In this document: positions 9,115-16,984 of the stretch, piece by piece | Numbering within the stretch: the first letter of the stretch is position 1 | Layout: each line of letters opens with the position of its first letter | Assembly: GCA_965225625.1 (NCBI GenBank) | Contig: CBDDBH010000031.1 | Span: forward strand, 304,175 to 368,174 | Reading direction: 5' to 3' | DNA: 64,000 nucleotides | Source of the DNA: CBDDBH01 sp965225625 | GTDB taxonomy: Bacteria > Pseudomonadota > Gammaproteobacteria > JADZEE01 | The notes under the pieces: generated by a model | What the model saw: only the letters and a program-made list of their open reading frames with translations | Databases searched by the model: none | What the model was told of the DNA's origin: nothing | Position numbers and translations under genes: made by a program

Positions 9115-10858
9115 CCTTCTCCCCTTGGAGGGTGTCGCGAAAGGGGGATCGTTGCAAGGATCGTGAAGCGTTAAACTACGTGCAGGTACAAGATAGCGAG
9201 AGGCCAACGGTGACAAAAGCGCTGGGAATAAATGGGGATGTGCAACTGAACCTGTTTGAGGGGTTGTCCGATACTGGCGCGTCGCGGCAAAGCCGCAGAG
9301 CTGCGGGGCGTGTGTTCATTGATCCTGATCCGCAGCAGCTTTATCTGGGTCAGTTGTCGGTGAAGGCGCATCTGCAAGCGGCCGGCATTCGTGGGCCGTT
9401 AGTGTTACGAGCGCTATTGAGCGAGCTGGATTGGTCGGGTTTTGAAGACAACTATGCCAGGACGGGCCGCGCGCCGTATTCCCCGCGCAGCGTGTTGGGG
9501 TTAATCGTGTACGGGCTATTGCAGGGTGTGAGTTCGTTGCGGGGTCTGGAACGGTTGGCGCGAGTGGATATCGGTGCGATGTGGGTGAGCGGGGGGATCT
9601 GTCCGGACCATGCGAACATCGGCCGGTTTATCACGCAGCATGATGAGTTGCTGAGCGGGTCATTTTTTATTGAGTTAACCGGCCGTGTGTTACAAGCCAC
9701 GGGCAGCAGCGCGACCCGGGTGGCGGGAGACGGCACGGTGATAGAGGCGGCGTGTTCGCATTATGGTTTGATAAAGGAAGAGGCGGCGAAACAGCGTTTG
9801 AGCGAGGCGAGGCAGGTGTTGGCGCAGGCACCGGAGGATAAAACCAAACAAGTGGCGTTGGCGCAAAGCCAGCAAGTGCATGAGACCTTGCAAAGGCGCA
9901 AAGCGGCGCGGGAAAGCAAGGGTAAGTCAGGCGAGAAGGTGTGTGTGAGTGCGCACGAGCCCGAAGCGATGGTGCAAGCGTTGAAACGCGGACGAGGCAC
10001 GGGGCCCTCCTATAAGCCCTCGGTGCTGGCCAATGAAGAACGGGTGGTGGTTGGGATGGCGGTTGACCCCTCCAGTGAGAGCGCGGTGGTCGCGGGGATG
10101 CTGGCGCACAGTGAAGCGAGCAGTGGCGTGGCCGTTGAAGATCTGTTGCTGGATGCGGGCTACTTCAGTGACCGGATATTGCAACACAGCGTGGAGCGGG
10201 ACATCAACCTGCTTTGTCCGGAGGGGAAAGTGGCGGGGCAAGCCAAGCAATCGCAGAAAACCTTTCCTAAGGGTGCCTTTGTCTATGACGCGTACCAGGA
10301 TGCTTACCGCTGTGCGAACAATGAATGGTTAGTGCCGGTGGAGCGTTACGCGGGCACTGCCACACACAAAGGGTACGTGCGTTATGCCACCCCGGGCTGC
10401 GGTGCGTGTGCTTTGAAAGCGCAGTGTACGCGGGGGGAACGCCGGACCATCAGCCGCTATGGGGGTGATGAACTAAAAGATGCGCTGCGCATGGTGATGC
10501 AACAGCCGCAGGCGCAAGCGCTGTATGTGAAGCGCCAAGCGATGGTAGAGCCGGTGTTCAGCACGTTGCGCGAGCGACAGGGATTGAACCGGTTCCGGCG
10601 GCGCGGGTTAGCCGGGGTGAGACGAGAATTTGCACTGCATATACTCGCTTACAACCTGGGACGGGCGGTGTTGGCCCGTTTAGCCTGTATTGGTGCGTTG
10701 ACAAAAGCCTGTTTGATGCGCTTGTGGCATCACCGTATCGTGCGCCGCGAATTATGGCTTTGGGAAACACACCTGCTGCCAACGGCGTGTTGAAACACCG
10801 CCAGTACGATATCCAGCATATTTATCGCCTTTTGCGACACCCTCCTCGCGGGAGAAGG
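9115..10858 (+). mobile_element. IS1182-family insertion sequence
   Basis: The element is bounded by imperfect inverted repeats of about 30 bp: at 9115-9144 (starting CCTTCTCCCCTTGGAGGGTG) and at 10828-10858 (whose reverse complement starts CCTTCTCCCGCGAGGAGGGT). One transposase gene fills it. No obvious target duplication abuts the ends, so the exact boundary could differ by several bases. Outside the ends lie two imperfect direct repeats, one on each side. Confidence 0.7.
9210..10793 (+). CDS. IS1182-family transposase (DDE)
   Basis: A transposase of about 527 residues with the features of the IS1182 (IS5-like DDE_Tnp_1) group. It has an N-terminal DUF772-like region (YSPRSVLGLIVYGLLQGV), a central region with VAGDGTVIEAACSHYG, then LLLDAGYFSD, a Cys-rich patch CGACALKAQCTRGE, and the C-terminal VEPVFSTLRERQGLNRFRRR that carries the last acidic residue. 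The reading frame is open from 9132, but that would begin inside the left inverted repeat. The GTG at 9210 with GAGAGG upstream seems more likely. The frame is intact, so the element may be active. Confidence 0.85.
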   Translation: MTKALGINGDVQLNLFEGLSDTGASRQSRRAAGRVFIDPDPQQLYLGQLSVKAHLQAAGIRGPLVLRALLSELDWSGFEDNYARTGRAPYSPRSVLGLIVYGLLQGVSSLRGLERLARVDIGAMWVSGGICPDHANIGRFITQHDELLSGSFFIELTGRVLQATGSSATRVAGDGTVIEAACSHYGLIKEEAAKQRLSEARQVLAQAPEDKTKQVALAQSQQVHETLQRRKAARESKGKSGEKVCVSAHEPEAMVQALKRGRGTGPSYKPSVLANEERVVVGMAVDPSSESAVVAGMLAHSEASSGVAVEDLLLDAGYFSDRILQHSVERDINLLCPEGKVAGQAKQSQKTFPKGAFVYDAYQDAYRCANNEWLVPVERYAGTATHKGYVRYATPGCGACALKAQCTRGERRTISRYGGDELKDALRMVMQQPQAQALYVKRQAMVEPVFSTLRERQGLNRFRRRGLAGVRREFALHILAYNLGRAVLARLACIGALTKACLMRLWHHRIVRRELWLWETHLLPTAC

Positions 10859-10871
10859 TCAGGCAGGTAAA

Positions 10872-10965
10872 TGCTCCTCGGCTCCAGCTCCTGCTTCGCT
10901 CTACCTCCTACATCGTGTAGTCGTGCATTACCTGCACTTCCGCCATCCCTGGCGGTCGGATGAGG
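10872..10965. repeat. right copy of the imperfect direct repeat flanking the IS1182-type element
   Basis: This is the partner of the repeat at 8957-9097, same orientation, roughly four bases in five identical over the shared part. The hairpin CCGCCA-TCCC-TGGCGG is at 10940-10955; the loop differs from the left copy while the stem is conserved, which hints that the structure matters. Confidence 0.6.
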
Positions 10966-10989
10966 GGTAATTAAACGGAGGACGAAATC

Positions 10990-11190
10990 ATGGCAATCGT
11001 ACGTTATGAACCGATAGACGCCTTACGGCGAATGAATGAGCAGCTTAACAGTGTGTTCGCCGCGGCGTCCGGTCGTAGTCGAGAAGCGCCTGAAGAAGGA
11101 GCGCCGGGCAAACGAGGTGTCGCCCCGATCCGAGGAGCTCGCCGCAAAAGTTTTCGAAGAGCTGCGTCGCGACCGCGAGCAGCAAGCTAG
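10990..11190 (+). pseudogene. N-terminal remnant of a small heat-shock (Hsp20-like) gene
   Basis: The first about 23 residues, MAIVRYEPIDALRRMNEQLN and on, look like the start of an Hsp20/IbpA-type small heat-shock protein. A strong GGAGG lies eight bases before the ATG. After that the reading becomes Arg/Ala-rich with no alpha-crystallin domain in any frame, and it stops after 66 codons. This looks like a gene start left behind by a deletion next to the insertion sequence. Recognition rests on one short segment, so confidence is low. The remaining stretch to 11351 holds no gene I can support. Confidence 0.35.
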
Positions 11191-11351
11191 CAGTACGTTT
11201 TGCGCGTTACGTAGGCGACCCTCTGATTTCCAGCGACCTCTCGGCATACTCATGCAATATTCGAGTACAAGACCAGTCAGCGTTACAGTAGTCTGCCTGG
11301 GCACAAGTCAGGTCGATAATCGACGGTACACGACGATTCACAGGGGGTTAA

Positions 11352-13937
11352 GTGGTTGAGGAAACAGCAAACGCCGAGCCAGCGCTGAGCGACATACTCG
11401 CCCACTGTGAGCTGTTCAATTCTTTAACCCGCGTCGAATGTGAATGGGTCGCTGCCGGCTGTGTACCGCGGACCATCACAGCCGACGGATTGCTGCTTGT
11501 CGAAGGTGACACCGGCAACGAAATGTATGTGCTGATCGATGGCGTATTGGAGGTCTTCAAACAGGCAGGCGGAGAAGAGGTAATTTTGCAGCGCCTTGAC
11601 GAACCAGGTGCGCACATTGGGGACATGGCACTGCTCGAGTCCGGAAGCGGCGTTCGCATAGCCAGTGTCCGCAGCACGCGCGACAGCCGTGTGCTCGTGG
11701 TACCCAAAGAAGTGTTTCTGGATGCGATGCAGCTCAACCCTGCCGTCGAGGAACAATTAGGCGCCGTTCACCATCGCCAAATCAAACAGCTGTCGTTAGT
11801 GGAACAATCGGTTATGTATCGGGCCCTGGCGCTGTTTGACCACGACCATGGCTGGAGCCGCGAGGAACACTTTGAGCCCGGTCAGGTCATTGTCGCAGAC
11901 GGCGACCCGCCGTCTGCGGTTTATGTCATCCGCTCCGGAACCGTGAAACGTTGTCGGATGGAGGACGGCGATGAAACCATAGTATCGATGCTCTACGAAG
12001 GGCAAACGTTCGGCGGTCTTGCAGTGCTTGAAGATCGTCCGCATACGGCAGCCGCGCTCGCGGAGACTGCTGTCGAGTTGGTCACCTTCGATCGCGAGCA
12101 ATTCCTGCAGGCCACTGCCGCGGTACCCGAACTCCATGAGTACTTTGGCGCGGTGAAGCGCGTGTATGCCATGAGCGGTGGTCTGGCCACCGTGTTTGAT
12201 GGTGAATTCCGCGGCCTACCGGCGATAGTGACCGTGGTGCGGCGCGATGATGGGCGCGAGGTTATCGTCAATCACGTGATCGACCGGGCAATCTACAGTG
12301 CCTCGATCGAAATCTCCCCCACTGAGGAGACTGAAGATTTCACCTACCGCGAGGACAAACGCGAGATACTGCGGACCCTGACCATGTACGGTGACCGTCT
12401 GGTCGGCGTGCATGCGGAAGGACCATGGCAGGAACTGAGTCAGGTACATGCCCTGCTGCTTGACCACGCGCCGCTTGCGCGCGAGGCACTACAGCAATTC
12501 ACCGATAGTGGGCATTTGTTGGCACCGTCTCCGGCGCAACTGGCGAGGGGGCCCAAAGCAATTCTGTGCCAATGTCTCGGACTCACCCGTAGTACGATTG
12601 AGTCAGCGATCGTGCATGGTGCAGCGACGCTCGAAGCGCTCAGCCGTGAAACTGGAGCCACGACAGTGTGTGGCGCCTGCAGCTCGTCGATTGCATCGAT
12701 GCTCGCCAGCACTGGACAGATCGTGAAACTGTCCGACGAATTTGAAGTCACCTCCGATGTGCGGTCCTTTCGCTTCACGCCATGCACAGAAACGGTTGCG
12801 GACGGCGAGGCTGATCCAGAACCACTGCGGCCCTGCCTGCCGGGCCAACACGTGGTTATCTCGGCCGAAATTGACGGCGGCTGGGTACAGCGACCCTATA
12901 CCATCACCTCCCCGGCCCAATGCACCGAATGGCGCGAGATCACCGTCAAACGCGAAGACCACGGATTCCTGTCCAACTGGTTGTTCAAGGAATCCGATCA
13001 GCCCCGTCTGAAACTGTCGCATCCTAAAGGTGAGTTCTGGATTGACCCGGACTTAAGGGAAACGGTCGTCTGTCTGGTCGGCGGGATCGGCATGACTCCG
13101 GCGCTGGCAATTGCCCGCAGCATCGATGAGGCAAAAAGCGATCAAACACTGCACATCGATTATTCGGCACGTACCCAGGTCGACTTCGCTTACCGCCGGG
13201 AACTTGACGAACTGGCTGCCAGGAACGACAACATCAGCGTGAACTACCGCGCTACGGGCGGTCGACAGCACCTGGACTTGGCCGCTGTCCAGGCCATCCA
13301 CCGTCGTTTGCCCCGCGCACGCTATGTCGTCTGCGGCCCGCCTGGCTATCAGCAGGCTGCCCTTGAGCTGCTGGCGGCGATCGGGATCAAGCGCAAGCGC
13401 GTGCAGGTGGAGGTCTTCACCTCCGTAGGCCACGCGTCACGGGATATGCCACCGGAGCGCGGCCCGGCGAAGCAGATCCAACTAATCGCGACATTGGCTT
13501 TGTGCGTTTTTTATCTGATCCAGAGCGGGCTCGGCTGGGGCCTGTCCGCTATGGCGGCTGTGCAGCAATTCGACGGCTATCGCATCACTACCGGAAGCCT
13601 GTTGATCGCGTTCATCGGCTATCAGTGGTATCTGCCTTACCTGAGGCTGACCGACCAGCCGGCACAGACTGCAACGCGATATCACGGATATCTGGGCGTG
13701 CTCGCGCCCGTGCTGCTATATCTGCATTCGGTTTCTCTCGGCTACGCTTACACCTTCGTTTTGTCGTTTCTGTTTGTGCTCAATGCCATGGTTGGCGCCG
13801 TGGACAAGACCTTGATCAATAACCCCGAGCAGCGCCAGCGCTTCCAGCGCGGTTGGCTCCTGGTCCACGTACCTTCGTCATGTCTGGTTACCGTGTTGGC
13901 GCTGATCCATCTCGTGTACGCGCTAGCCTATAAATAA
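11352..13937 (+). CDS. multidomain redox protein: two cNMP-binding domains, BFD-type [2Fe-2S], ferredoxin-reductase-like module and di-haem b membrane domain
   Basis: An 861-residue fusion. Two cyclic-nucleotide-binding-like domains lie at about 20-140 and 155-270. A linker domain without a clear family follows (about 275-395). A BFD-like [2Fe-2S] site has C406-x-C408 and C440-x2-C443. A ferredoxin-NADP reductase-like module spans about 455-690 with RPYTITSP (514-521, flavin), GGIGMTP (577-583) and CGPPGY (661-666, pyridine nucleotide). About four membrane helices follow from 709. Two helices carry H778/H792 and H839/H853, each pair His-x13-His, the pattern of two stacked b haems. I infer transmembrane electron transfer between cytoplasmic NAD(P)H and a periplasmic partner, most likely the pentahaem cytochrome five bases downstream. 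The cNMP domains may gate it, or may be degenerate. The start is GTG. Confidence 0.8.
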   Translation: MVEETANAEPALSDILAHCELFNSLTRVECEWVAAGCVPRTITADGLLLVEGDTGNEMYVLIDGVLEVFKQAGGEEVILQRLDEPGAHIGDMALLESGSGVRIASVRSTRDSRVLVVPKEVFLDAMQLNPAVEEQLGAVHHRQIKQLSLVEQSVMYRALALFDHDHGWSREEHFEPGQVIVADGDPPSAVYVIRSGTVKRCRMEDGDETIVSMLYEGQTFGGLAVLEDRPHTAAALAETAVELVTFDREQFLQATAAVPELHEYFGAVKRVYAMSGGLATVFDGEFRGLPAIVTVVRRDDGREVIVNHVIDRAIYSASIEISPTEETEDFTYREDKREILRTLTMYGDRLVGVHAEGPWQELSQVHALLLDHAPLAREALQQFTDSGHLLAPSPAQLARGPKAILCQCLGLTRSTIESAIVHGAATLEALSRETGATTVCGACSSSIASMLASTGQIVKLSDEFEVTSDVRSFRFTPCTETVADGEADPEPLRPCLPGQHVVISAEIDGGWVQRPYTITSPAQCTEWREITVKREDHGFLSNWLFKESDQPRLKLSHPKGEFWIDPDLRETVVCLVGGIGMTPALAIARSIDEAKSDQTLHIDYSARTQVDFAYRRELDELAARNDNISVNYRATGGRQHLDLAAVQAIHRRLPRARYVVCGPPGYQQAALELLAAIGIKRKRVQVEVFTSVGHASRDMPPERGPAKQIQLIATLALCVFYLIQSGLGWGLSAMAAVQQFDGYRITTGSLLIAFIGYQWYLPYLRLTDQPAQTATRYHGYLGVLAPVLLYLHSVSLGYAYTFVLSFLFVLNAMVGAVDKTLINNPEQRQRFQRGWLLVHVPSSCLVTVLALIHLVYALAYK

Positions 13938-13942
13938 CGGCA

Positions 13943-14650
13943 ATGAAGCTTGGCAGGTGGACAAAGTTGAACCCCGAGCAGCAATCAGCTTACCGCTGGG
14001 GCTTGATTGTCGCCTTGATCGGTGGGGTACTACTCGTGATCCCCGGGAGCGAAGACTGGCACGCGGCGGGTCCGCACAACACGGGACATACAAAGACGGA
14101 TTGTGGCGAATGTCATGCGCCGGCCCCGGGCAATTTTGCCGGCCAAGCCCTTACCAATATGCTGCACGTCGTTGGCATAGCAGATTCGGCGACTCCTTTT
14201 ATATATACACCGGCCGGCAACGATCAGTGTCTGGCCTGCCACGAAAATCCGGACGATCGGCATCCGGTGGCCAAATTCATGAAAGCCGAATTCGCTGCAG
14301 CCCGGGACGCCGCAGCGGTCCAATACTGCCTCAGTTGTCACCAGCAGCACCTGGGCGTTCGAGTAACGGTCACGCCGCGCGTGTGTCGGAACTGTCACGA
14401 GGAAACCGCCCTGGGCGACGATCCGGTCGATATCTCACACACCACCTTGATCAGCGAGCAACGCTGGGAGACCTGTCTGGGCTGTCACGACTTCCATGGT
14501 AACCACGAAAGAACAGTGCCTGATCGAATGTCACAGGCACTGACGGAGGAACAGATTCGACAATACTTCGATGGTGGCGAATCACCCTACGGTCATCGCC
14601 GATTGACGGTCATTCAGACGATGCGCGCTGGGTCCAAGAACAAAAAGTAG
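13943..14650 (+). CDS. membrane-anchored pentahaem cytochrome c
   Basis: A 235-residue protein with one N-terminal membrane anchor (about 20-35, LIVALIGGVLLVIPG). Five CxxCH haem c sites lie at residues 54-58, 96-100, 129-133, 148-152 and 178-182. Extra histidines (for example in HQQHLG and DFHGNHE) can serve as distal ligands, as in the NapC/NirT and cytochrome c3-like groups. The bulk of the protein should face the periplasm. It starts five bases after the di-haem fusion gene, so the two are co-transcribed. The simplest reading is that it accepts or donates electrons across the membrane for that protein and links it to the periplasmic cytochrome pool feeding the oxidase. Confidence 0.85.
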   Translation: MKLGRWTKLNPEQQSAYRWGLIVALIGGVLLVIPGSEDWHAAGPHNTGHTKTDCGECHAPAPGNFAGQALTNMLHVVGIADSATPFIYTPAGNDQCLACHENPDDRHPVAKFMKAEFAAARDAAAVQYCLSCHQQHLGVRVTVTPRVCRNCHEETALGDDPVDISHTTLISEQRWETCLGCHDFHGNHERTVPDRMSQALTEEQIRQYFDGGESPYGHRRLTVIQTMRAGSKNKK

Positions 14651-14764
14651 TCGCCCTGTTGCTCTTTTAGAGACAACCATGCAGTGATTGTAAAAACTCG
14701 ACGAACTGGGATACACTTGAAAAATCGTTCCGCAACTGCTCTACGGGGCGATGCGCAAGCTGAT

Positions 14765-15292
14765 ATGGCTATGTTCTTTCATCGAAGGAAAAACGTTCTT
14801 TATCTTTGCGCGCTTTTAGCCGTCGCGGGGTGCAGTGACGAGGGATGGCAGAGTGACAATGGCGACAAGCCGCCTGATCGAATAGCTACGCAACGTTCAG
14901 TTGCCAAACCCTCAGCTGCGGAACATTCAGTCATTTTCGGTAGCCATGAAGTTCACTACAATGCTTTCAACAGCACTTTCCTCCAACCTGAAGTCGCCGA
15001 CCTGTACGGGATCTCCCAGAGCGAAAAGCTGGGCGTCGCCTTGGTAAGCGTGTACCAAAAAGATAAGCTCGGTGTCGGTGTAGAATCGAGCGTCAGCGGC
15101 ACGGCGACGAATTTAGCAAGCCAATTGAAAAAGCTGGACTTCGACGAAATCCGCGAGGGTAATGCGATCTACCATATCAGTACTTTTCCGATCACTGACG
15201 AGGAAAACATCACCTTTACGGTGGACGTCGAGATTAAGCCCACGGGGGAAACACACGAGGTGAAGTGGCGGCAAACATTTTGGCAGGGATGA
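14765..15292 (+). CDS. DUF4426 family lipoprotein
   Basis: A predicted lipoprotein: the signal peptide is followed by a lipobox LAVAGC. The mature part matches the DUF4426 pattern known from gammaproteobacteria (EVHYNAFNSTFLQPEVADLYG, SGTATNLASQLKKLDFDEI, with GNAIYHISTFPI; quoted in part). The function is unknown. The frame is open from a GTG at 14684, but the ATG at 14765 gives a cleaner signal peptide and is preferred with moderate confidence. It lies between the pentahaem cytochrome and the oxidase genes on the same strand; whether it helps assembly of the complex is unknown. Confidence 0.7.
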   Translation: MAMFFHRRKNVLYLCALLAVAGCSDEGWQSDNGDKPPDRIATQRSVAKPSAAEHSVIFGSHEVHYNAFNSTFLQPEVADLYGISQSEKLGVALVSVYQKDKLGVGVESSVSGTATNLASQLKKLDFDEIREGNAIYHISTFPITDEENITFTVDVEIKPTGETHEVKWRQTFWQG

Positions 15293-15380
15293 ATGCAGCA
15301 CAACACCACGGTAGAGTTTTGACATCGCACGACACCGATCACCGCAATTCGGTGCATACCAAGGGGAGTTAGGGGCAGTA

Positions 15381-15791
15381 ATGGTCAGAGTTGTATTGAG
15401 TCTGCTCGCGAGTGTGCTCGCTATCATCGTCGCCGCCAAACTGGTATTCAACGTAACCGCCTACACCGGAGCCGGGCCTGCCAACGAACCGTGGGCGCAA
15501 AACAAGATGGAATTCGTGGCCTGGAACGATGAAAAGTGGACCGCCTGGATCCGCGGTGACGCATTTGAGCTGGTGCCGCAGGATACGGTAAAGTGGACCC
15601 GCCATGCCAACGCCAGCATGGCGTTCATCGACTGGGAAGGTCAGGAGTGGCAGGCAAAAATTGACGGTGACATATATTTGCTCGCCGTCCGGGGTGATTG
15701 GGAAGGGACTACCGAACGTGCGACCGCCATTCAGTACCGTGACTGGCGGGGCGAGAATCAGATGCGGACGGTAGCTCAATTAAAGCGCTGA
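15381..15791 (+). CDS. small membrane-anchored protein of unknown function
   Basis: I do not recognise this 136-residue protein. Residues 4-25 form one hydrophobic segment (signal anchor or uncleaved signal). The rest is soluble and rich in Trp: about nine Trp, in a loosely repeated W-x-D/E pattern such as FVAWNDEKWTAWIRGD, FIDWEGQEWQAKIDGD and RGDWEG, suggesting repeated beta-hairpins in the periplasm. No cysteine or CxxCH is present. It ends 14 bp before coxB, so it is probably co-expressed with the oxidase and may be an accessory or assembly factor; that is inference from position only. Confidence 0.7.
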   Translation: MVRVVLSLLASVLAIIVAAKLVFNVTAYTGAGPANEPWAQNKMEFVAWNDEKWTAWIRGDAFELVPQDTVKWTRHANASMAFIDWEGQEWQAKIDGDIYLLAVRGDWEGTTERATAIQYRDWRGENQMRTVAQLKR

Positions 15792-15805
15792 TAGATCTTT
15801 AATTT

Positions 15806-16972
15806 ATGTGTAAACCCACTAGCACGGCGAGTAGCGTGACTGCTACAGCTCGCAGGCTTGAGAGCGGCCTGCTGATCACTGGTTTATGTGTTTTCTCCCA
15901 CAGTGTCTTTGCTGCGCTCGAGTTCGATTTACGCGCAGGCGTCACCGATATGAGCCAGCGCATCCAGGGGCTGCACCATCTAAGTCTGGCGGTCTGTGTC
16001 GTTATGGGCGTCATTGTCTTCGGCGCCATGGGCTGCTCCATGTTCGCCCATCGACGCTCGAGGCATCCGCAGCCCGCTGATTTTCACGACAACATGGCCG
16101 TGGAAATCATCTGGACCACGATTCCGGTCCTGATACTCGTCGTCATGGCTATACCTGCAACGACAGCGTTGATCGACATCGAAGACAACAGCGATGCGGA
16201 TCTCACCGTCCTGATTACGGCCTCGCAGTGGAAGTGGCACTATCAATACCTCGAGGCGGATATCGGCTACTACAGCAAGCTGGCCACGCCTTCGGCACAA
16301 ATCAACAACCTCGAACCCAAAGGCGAGCATTATTTGCTGGAAGTCGACAAGCCTTTGGTGCTGCCCATCAACAAGAAAGTTCGTTTCCTGACGGCGTCGA
16401 ACGACGTTATTCACTCCTGGTGGGTACCGGACTTCGCCGTCAAGCAGGATGCCGTCCCGGGTTTTATCAACGAGGCGTGGACACGGGTGCCTAAGGCTGG
16501 GCTGTACCGGGGGCAATGCACCGAACTTTGCGGCAAGGATCACGCCTACATGCCAGTCGTGGTCGAAGTGATACCCGAGGCCGAATTTGACCAGTGGATC
16601 GACGATCAACTACTTGCCAGAGAACTGTCCTCCGGCCAGGCGGTGGCCGACCGGGAGAAGGAATGGCAAATGGCCGAGCTTATGACGATCGGCGAGCAGG
16701 TCTTTGTCACCCATTGCGCCACCTGCCATGAGGTCGATGGTCTGGGTCAGGAGCCTACCTACCCGGCATTGGCCGGCGGCGAGATCGCCACCGGCCCGCT
16801 TGCGGCGCATATTGATCGTGTGATGAATGGCAAGGCCGATACCGAAATGCAGTCGTGGGCGCCACAGCTTTCTGATCGGGAGTTGGGCGCGGTGATTACT
16901 TATGAGCGCAATTCCTGGGGTAACGCCAGCGGTGAGATCGTTCAGCCAAGAACCATTTACGCGGCGCGTTAA
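15806..16972 (+). CDS. coxB: cytochrome c oxidase subunit II with fused cytochrome c domain
   Basis: A 388-residue subunit II with a signal or extra hydrophobic segment, then two transmembrane hairpin helices (about 58-80 and 100-122). The periplasmic cupredoxin domain has all CuA ligands: H203, C238, E240, C242, H246 and M249 (GQCTELCGKDHAYM). The C-terminal domain has a haem c site C304-x2-C307-H308 (CATCH), making this a caa3-type subunit II. The attached cytochrome can take electrons directly from a quinol:cytochrome c complex, which fits the alternative complex III genes downstream. It begins the cox gene block and is followed by coxA after 12 bp. Confidence 0.95.
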   Translation: MCKPTSTASSVTATARRLESGLLITGLCVFSHSVFAALEFDLRAGVTDMSQRIQGLHHLSLAVCVVMGVIVFGAMGCSMFAHRRSRHPQPADFHDNMAVEIIWTTIPVLILVVMAIPATTALIDIEDNSDADLTVLITASQWKWHYQYLEADIGYYSKLATPSAQINNLEPKGEHYLLEVDKPLVLPINKKVRFLTASNDVIHSWWVPDFAVKQDAVPGFINEAWTRVPKAGLYRGQCTELCGKDHAYMPVVVEVIPEAEFDQWIDDQLLARELSSGQAVADREKEWQMAELMTIGEQVFVTHCATCHEVDGLGQEPTYPALAGGEIATGPLAAHIDRVMNGKADTEMQSWAPQLSDRELGAVITYERNSWGNASGEIVQPRTIYAAR

Positions 16973-16984
16973 GGTAATTCAATT

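Noticed and set aside
8957..10965. The two flanking repeats as terminal repeats of the IS1182-type element
   Set aside because: They are direct, not inverted, and lie outside a convincing pair of inverted ends at 9115-9144 and 10828-10858.
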